From Saccopteryx bilineata (lineage: Eukaryota; Chordata; Mammalia; Chiroptera; Emballonuridae), in the NCBI RefSeq assembly GCF_036850765.1, contig NC_089495.1:192341847-192405846 (forward strand): a DNA stretch of 64,000 bases. Direction: 5' to 3'. Position numbers and translations under genes: made by a program. Below are positions 27,701-35,300 of the stretch, piece by piece. A model generated the notes under the pieces. That model was given only the letters and a program-made list of their open reading frames with translations, did not search any database and was not told where the DNA came from. Numbering within the stretch: the stretch's first letter is position 1; every line of letters starts with the position of its first letter.

Positions 27701-30700
27701 AACTCCCAAAATGACCAACATAGGTATGATGTTATGGTAACCATCCAGCAGCATTTGTTCTCTCACTCAGTAGTCACCATAGCCCTGAATAAATGTGAGG
27801 TCTCAGTTGTCACAGACCCAGAAGCCCAGTGGCATGGTGGGTCCAGTGCATCATCTCAGAGGAACCTCTTCCTTCTCTCTTGAGGTGCTGCCAAATATCG
27901 CCAGATTCTGCAGAAGGTAGAACCTCGGATTGTCATTGTGGAAGAGGCTGCCGAAGTCCTTGAGGCCCACACCATTGCCACATTGAGCAAAGCTTGCCAG
28001 CACCTCATTCTGATTGGGGACCACCAGCAGGTAAGGCAGGAGCCTCTATGGGCTTCCTCTCTACAGGGATGGAATCAGGAACTGCTTTACCAGTTCTCAA
28101 GCCTATTAATGGCTTTTTGTGATTCCTCTTTCCCTTATTTCCCATAGTAAGTCTAAGGGTTGGTGCTCTTAGCTTTGGGGTATATTTTAGAGGTAGCATC
28201 ATCCATTTCATCTGTTCCCTCTGCTGCTTTTCTTAACCACTGTGACTTTTTAAGTGGACTTTTGTAATACTATGTTTTCTGTCCCATTTCCATTTTTGTC
28301 ACCCTCTAGTCCAGAGGCCCCCAAACTCTTTACACAGGGGCCAGTTCACTGTCCCTCAGACCGTTGGAGGGCCGCCACATACAGTGCCCCTCTCACTGAC
28401 CACCAATGAAAAAGGGGCCCCTTCTGGAAGTGCAGCAGGGTCTGGATAAATGGCCTCAGGGGGCCGCATGCAGCCCACGGGCAGTAGTTTGGGGACGCCT
28501 GCTCTAGTCCATTCTTAATAAAGGTACCAATGTGAATTTTTTTTGGAAAGTAAATCAGATCGTGTCACTCCCAGGTCAGAATTCTCCAGTGGTTTCCCAC
28601 TGCACTTAATATAAAAATAAAGCTTCTTAAAGTGGCCAGTAGTCTCAGAGTTCAACCTATTTGACTCACTTCATACCACCATCTTCTCTGCTGTGCTACT
28701 CCGTCCTTTCTGCCCTCTCTCACAGCTTGCTTTTCAAATAACTGGCAACTTCTTGTATACCGGCATTGCCTCATATCACTATTCAGAGAGGCCTAACTAA
28801 AGAATCTACACCCCTGAGCACTCTGTCATATAACCATTATTTCTTGCCTTCCTGGCCCTTGTCAGTCTAGTCTTAGACTGTCAGCCCCTAGAGCAGTGCC
28901 TGGCGTATAGAAGGAACTTAAAAAACATTGGACGGAGTGGATGGGTGGATACATGGATTTCAGTGGAGAATTCTCAGCCATGTTTCTTTTCTCAGCTGCG
29001 CCCCAGTGCCAACGTATATGATCTGGCCAAGAATTTCAACCTGGAGGTGTCCCTCTTTGAACGGCTAGTGAAAGTAAACATTCCTTTTGTCCGTCTGAAT
29101 TACCAGGTGAGAAGCTAGGCCTCTGTTCCTGTGAAATGTCTAGGAAGTGCTGCCTGCTAACTGCCAGCACGAAAGTTCTCATAAAAATGAAACTGGTTTA
29201 GTAATGAAATGACTGTTAGACTTACTTTGTTTTGTTTTAAAACACCACAAGATCAGCTTGTGTTGCATTTGTGTTGGATGAAGGAGCTATTTACATTCTG
29301 CTCTTTTCTTCCTATTACTGTTTTCAAATATTACTTCCCCAGATTTTCCACCAGTACCTCACTCTTTAGAAAACAGTGCTTAAATGCCCACGTTTCTAAT
29401 GACATACATGTCCTGTTTCAGCACCGTATGCGCCCTGAAATTGCCCAGCTTTTGACACCCCACATTTACCAGGATCTGGAGAATCATCCCTCTGTTCTCA
29501 AATATGAGAAGATTAAGGTGAGGCTGCCCTTCCTGATCTTTTTATGCTGCTGTCAGCAACCTAGCAAGATATATTTTTCTTCAGGATGAAAAAGGGTTTC
29601 AGAAGGGAATAGAGCCAGCTTTTTTATTTTTCTATATTTTTTTGGAAAGAGAGAGACACAGGAATATCAAGCTGCTCCTGTATGTGCCCTGACAGGGGAA
29701 TTGAACTGGCAACCTCTACACTCCGGAACAACACTCAAACCAGCTGAGCTATCCAGTCAGGGCTTAATTATTTTTCTTTTTATTGATTTCTAGAGAGACA
29801 GAGAGGAAGGGGGGAGGGGGAACAGAAGCATTCATTTGTTGTTCCACTGAGTCATGCATTCCTTAGTTGCTTCCTGTGTGTGCCCTGACCGGAGATTGAA
29901 CCCGCAACCTTATTGTATCAGGATGACCCTCATAACTGACTGAGTCAAGTCAGGGCCAAGCCAGCTTCTTTATTACTTTTTTTTTTTTGGACAGAGACAG
30001 AGAGAGACAGAGGGGGACAGACAGTAGAGATGAGAAGGATCAATTCTTCATTTAAGCTCTTTAGTTGCTCATTGATTGCTTTTTCATATGTGCCTTGACT
30101 GGGGGGCTCCAGCAGAGTGAGTGACCCCTTGCTCAAGCCAGTGACTTTGGGCTCAAGCCAGCAACCATGGGATCATGTCTATGATCCTACGCTCAAGTTA
30201 GCAACCCCGTGCTCAAGCCAGTGACCTTGGGGTTTCAAACCTGGGTCCTCTGCATCCCAGTCTGACACTATCCACTGCACTACTGCCAGGTCAGGCCAAG
30301 CCAGCTTCTTTAATAGATGGGCTTTTTTTTTTCTTTTTTCTTTTTTTAAGGTGAGAAAGAGGGAGATAGTGAGGCAGATTCCTGTATGCACCCAAACTGG
30401 GATTCACCCAGCAACCCCATCTTGGGCTGATGCTTGAATACTGAGCTATCCTCAGCACCTAGGGCCCTGCATGAATCAATCAAGCCACTAGCTGCAGGAA
30501 AGAAAGGGGAAGGGAAGGAGAAGCAGGTGGTCGTTTCTCCTGTGTGCCTTGACCAGGAATTAAACCCAGGACGTCCATATGTCAGGTCAACACTCTCTTC
30601 ACTGAGCCATCAGCCAGGACCTAAAAGCTGGTTTTAAGAGGAGGACCATAGGCCCTGGCCAGTTTGCTCAGTATAGTGTCAGCCCTGCATATGGATATCC

Positions 30701-32341
30701 CAGGTTTGATTCCTGGCCAGAGCACACAGGAGAAGCACCCATCTGCTTCTCCGCCGTTCTCTCTGTCCTTTTTCTTTTTTTTTTCTTTTTTTTCTTTTTT
30801 CTTTTTTGTATTTTTCTGAAGCTAGAAACGGGGAGAGACAGTCAGACAGAGTCCCGCATGCGCCCGACTGGGATCCACCCAGCACGCCCACCAGGGGGTG
30901 ACACTCTGCCCACCAGGGGGAGATGCTCTGCCCTTCCAGGGCATCATTCTGTTGCGACCAGAGCCACTCTAGCGCCTGGGGCAGAGGCCAAGGAGCCATC
31001 CCCAGCGCCCAGGCCATCTTTGCTCCAGTGGAGTCTTGGCTGCAGGAGGAGAAGAGAGAGACAGAGAGGAAGGAGAGGGGGAGGGGTGGAGAAGCAGATG
31101 GGTGCTTCTGCTGTGTGCCCTGGCTGGGAATTGAACCCGGGACTTCTGCACGCCAGGCTGACGCTCTACCACTGAGCCAACCGGCCAGGGCCCCTCTCTC
31201 CTTTATCTCTCTCTTCCCCTCCTGCAGCCAAGGCTCCATTGGAGCAAAGTTGGCCCAGGCGCTGAGGATGGCTCCATGGCCTCTGCCTCAGGCGCTAGAA
31301 TGGCTCTGGTTGCAACAGAGCAACACCCCAGATGGACAGAGCATTGCCCCCTAGTGTGCTTGTCAGGTGGATCCCGGTAGGGTGCATGTGGGAATCTGTC
31401 TCTGCCTCCCCACTTCTTCAGAAAAATAGCAAAAAATAAAATTAAATTAAAAATAAAAAGGGGCCTGACCAGGCGGTGGTGCAGTGGATAAAGCGTTGGA
31501 CTGGGATGCAGAGGACCTGGGTTTGAGACCCCAAGGTCGCCAGCTTGAGCGCAGGCTTATCTGGTTTGAGCAAAAAGCCCACCAGCTTGAACCCAAGATC
31601 GCTGGCTCCAGCAAGGGGATACTCGGTCTGCTGAAGGCCCGTGGTCAAGGCACATATGAGAAAGCAATCAGTGAACAACTAAGGTGTTGCAACGCGCAAT
31701 AAAAAACTAATGATTGAGCCCTGGCCAGTTGGCTCAGTGGTAGAGCATCGGCCTGGTGAGCAGGAGTCCCAGGTTCGATTCCTGGCCAGGGCACACAGGA
31801 GAAGCGCCCATCTGTTTCTCCACCCCTCCCCCTCTCCTTCCTCTCTGTCTCTCTCTTCCCCTCCCGCAGCCAAGGCTCCATTGGACCAAAGTTGGCCCGG
31901 GTGCTGAGGATGTCTCTATGGCCTCTGCCTCAGGTGCTAGAATGGCTCTGGTTGCAACGGAGCAACACCCCAGATGGGCGGAGCATCGCCCCCTGGTGGG
32001 CATGGCGGGTGGATCCCGGGCAGGAGCATGCAGGAGTCTGTCTGACTGCCTCCCTGTTTCCAACTTCAGAAAAATACAAAAGAAAAAAAAAAGAAAAACT
32101 AATGATTGATGCTTCTCATCTCTCTCCATTCCTGTCTATCTGTCCCTCTCTCTGACTCTCTCTCTGTCTCTGTAAAAAAATAAAAATTAAAAATAAAATA
32201 AATAGCCTGACCTGTGGTGGCGCAGTGGATAAAGCGTCGACCTGGAAATGCTGAGTTCGCCGGTTCGAAACCCTGGGCTTGCCTGGTCAAGGCACATACG
32301 GGAGTTGATGCTTCCAGCTCCTCCCCCCTTCTCTCTCTCTG

Positions 32342-32372
<31 letters not shown>

Positions 32373-35300
32373 CCTCCCCTCTCTAAAATGAATAAATTTA
32401 AAAAACAAAAAAAACTAAGCAAAAAGTTAAAATAAATTAAATAAATTAAAAGAGGAGGAAAATTATAGAATTTGAGAATGCAGACCTGGGATTTGAATCC
32501 CAGCTCTGCCAGTTAGTAGCTGTGGAATATTTTAGCAGTTATATACCTATTCTGAATGTTAGGGTCTTCTATGCAGAGAGAATAATGGCTGCTGCCTCAT
32601 TACATTTTTGGATTAAAGGAGATAAGATATGTAAAGCAGTCAACACTGTACCTCTCTCATCTTCATCATCATAGCTGCTGCTTGTTCCCTGAACTATAGT
32701 CATTGGAATGTGGAAGGCTGTTATAAATACTAATATCAAACAAGTATTATGAAAACTAAAGTAAACATGAATTCTTCATTCATTTCACTATTTGCCAGTG
32801 CCCCAAAACAAAGTACATAGTGACTACAGAATTAAAGATTTGTACAGCATATACAAAAAGCCTTCAAGGTCTTTTTCTCTGGAACGGGGTCAGAACTCAA
32901 CAATTGTGACACAGAAAAAACTTCCATGAGTGAACTTTGTAACACTTCACTTCTTTTCATTTCTAGGGGGTCTCTTCCAATCTTTTCTTTGTAGAACACA
33001 ACTTTTCTGAACAGGAAATCCAAGAAGGCAAAAGCCACCAGAACCAGCATGAGGCTCACTTTGTGGTGGAACTGTGCAAGTACTTCCTGTGTCAGGAATA
33101 CCTGCCCTCCCAGATCACCATCCTTACCACCTATACTGGGCAACTGTTCTGCCTACGCAAACTCATGCCAGCTAAGACATTTGCTGGTGTCAAGGTCCAT
33201 GTGGTAGACAAATATCAAGGGGAAGAGAATGACATTATCCTCCTCTCACTAGTGCGCAGCAACCAGGAAGGCAAGGTGGGTTTTCTCCAGATATCCAATC
33301 GCATCTGTGTGGCCCTGTCCCGCGCCAAGAAGGGGATGTACTGCATCGGAAACCTGCAGATGCTGGCCAAGGTACCCTTGTGGAGCAAGATCATCCATAC
33401 CCTTCGAGAGAACAATCAAATAGGCCAAACGCTCCGGCTGTGCTGCCAGAACCACCCTAATACCCACACTTTAGTATCCAAAGCTTCTGACTTCCAAAAA
33501 GTGCCCGAAGGAGGCTGCAACCTACCATGTGAGTTCCGACTGGGCTGTGGGCATGTCTGCACCCGTGCCTGCCACCCCTATGACTCCTTGCACAAGGAGT
33601 TTCAGTGTATGAAGCCATGCCAGAAGATTATCTGCCAAGATGGGCATCGGTGTCCCCTTGTTTGCTTCCAGGAATGTCAGCCTTGTCAGGTGAAGGTGCC
33701 CAAAATCATTCTTCGGTGTGGCCATGAACAAATGGTCCCTTGTTCTGTGCCTGAGTCAGCATTCTGCTGCCAAGAGCCTTGCCCCAAGGTTCTGAAATGT
33801 GGGCACAGATGCAGCCACCCATGTGGTGAGCTCTGTGTGCGGTTGTGTTCAGAAATGGTCACCGTAAAACTCAAGTGTGGGCACAATCAAAAGATTAAGT
33901 GCGGTAATGTGGAAGACCTTAAGTATGACCTACCAGTCAAGTGCACCACCAAGTGTGGTGCATTCTTAGACTGCGGACATCCTTGCCCTGGCTCCTGCCA
34001 CAGCTGCTTTGAAGGGCGCTTTCATGATCGCTGTCAGAAGCCCTGCAAGCGTCTGCTCATCTGCTCACACAAGTGCCAGGAGCCATGCATTGGCGAGTGC
34101 CCACCCTGCCAGCGGACCTGTCAGAACCGCTGTGTCCACAGCCAGTGCAAGAAGAAGTGTGGGGAATTGTGCAGCCCCTGCGTGGAGCCTTGTGTTTGGC
34201 GCTGCCAGCATTACCAGTGCACCAAACTCTGCTCTGAGCCCTGCAACCGACCCCCATGCTACGTGCCTTGTACTAAGCTGCTGACTTGTGGCCACCCTTG
34301 CATTGGTTTGTGTGGGGAGCCATGCCCCAAGAAGTGCCGTGTCTGCCACCAGGAAGAAGTCACTCAGATTTTCTTTGGTTTTGAGGATGAGCCTGATGCC
34401 CGCTTTGTGCAGCTAGAAGATTGCAACCATATCTTTGAGGTGCAAGGCCTGGACCGCTACATGAATGAGCAGGATGATGAAGTTGCCATCAGATTGAAGG
34501 TCTGCCCTATCTGCCAGGTGCCCATTCGCAAAAACCTGAGGTATGGAACCAGCATCAAACAGCGGCTAGAAGAAATTGAAATAGTCAAAGAAAAGATCCA
34601 GGGTTCAGCAGGGAAAATCGCAACTAGCCAGGAACGACTTAAGGCTATGCTGGAGAGCAAGAGCCTCCTCCACCAGCTACTTCCTCTAGACTTCCTGATG
34701 TTGATGGAGAAACTGGCCCAGAAAAACCTGTCAGTGAAGGACCTGGGCCTTGTTGAGAATTATATCAGCTTCTATGATTACTTGGCTGGACTGTACGATT
34801 CCCTGAAAAAGGTGCATTTCTCAGAACAAAGGAGAGTGAGGACTCGACTAGATGAGGTCCATCAGTGGCTAGCCAAGGAGCGTTTGAGCTTTACCAGCCA
34901 GGAATTGGATGATCTCCAAAATGAAATCCAGAGGCTCACGTACCTGGTGAACCTCCTGATTCGCTGCAAGATGGCAGAAGGGAAAATGAGTGGTGCCATA
35001 GCAGAAGAGGTCTCCAGTGTCCGCAAGATTCTTGAAAGTACATGTAAGTTCACCCAGGAGGATGAACAGCTTGTGCAGAAAAAAATGGAGTCTCTGAAAG
35101 CCACCCTTCCCTGCTCTGGCCTGGGCATCTCAGAGGAGGAGCGTGTACAGATTGTCAAAGCTATAGGTCTTCCTCCTGGCCACTGGTTCAAGTGCCCCAA
35201 TGGCCACATCTATGTGATTACCGATTGTGGGGGAGCCATGCAAAGGGGCACATGTCCTGACTGTAAGGAAGTGATTGGGGGCATAAATCATACTCTGGAA

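Larger units (their letters stand above)
29518..32966 (+). other. ZNFX1 intron 13, SINE-saturated
   Basis: More than ten SINE copies in about 3 kb, several nested, then a MIR (32465-32710); 32710-32960 is unassigned. No exon seen. Confidence 0.85.
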
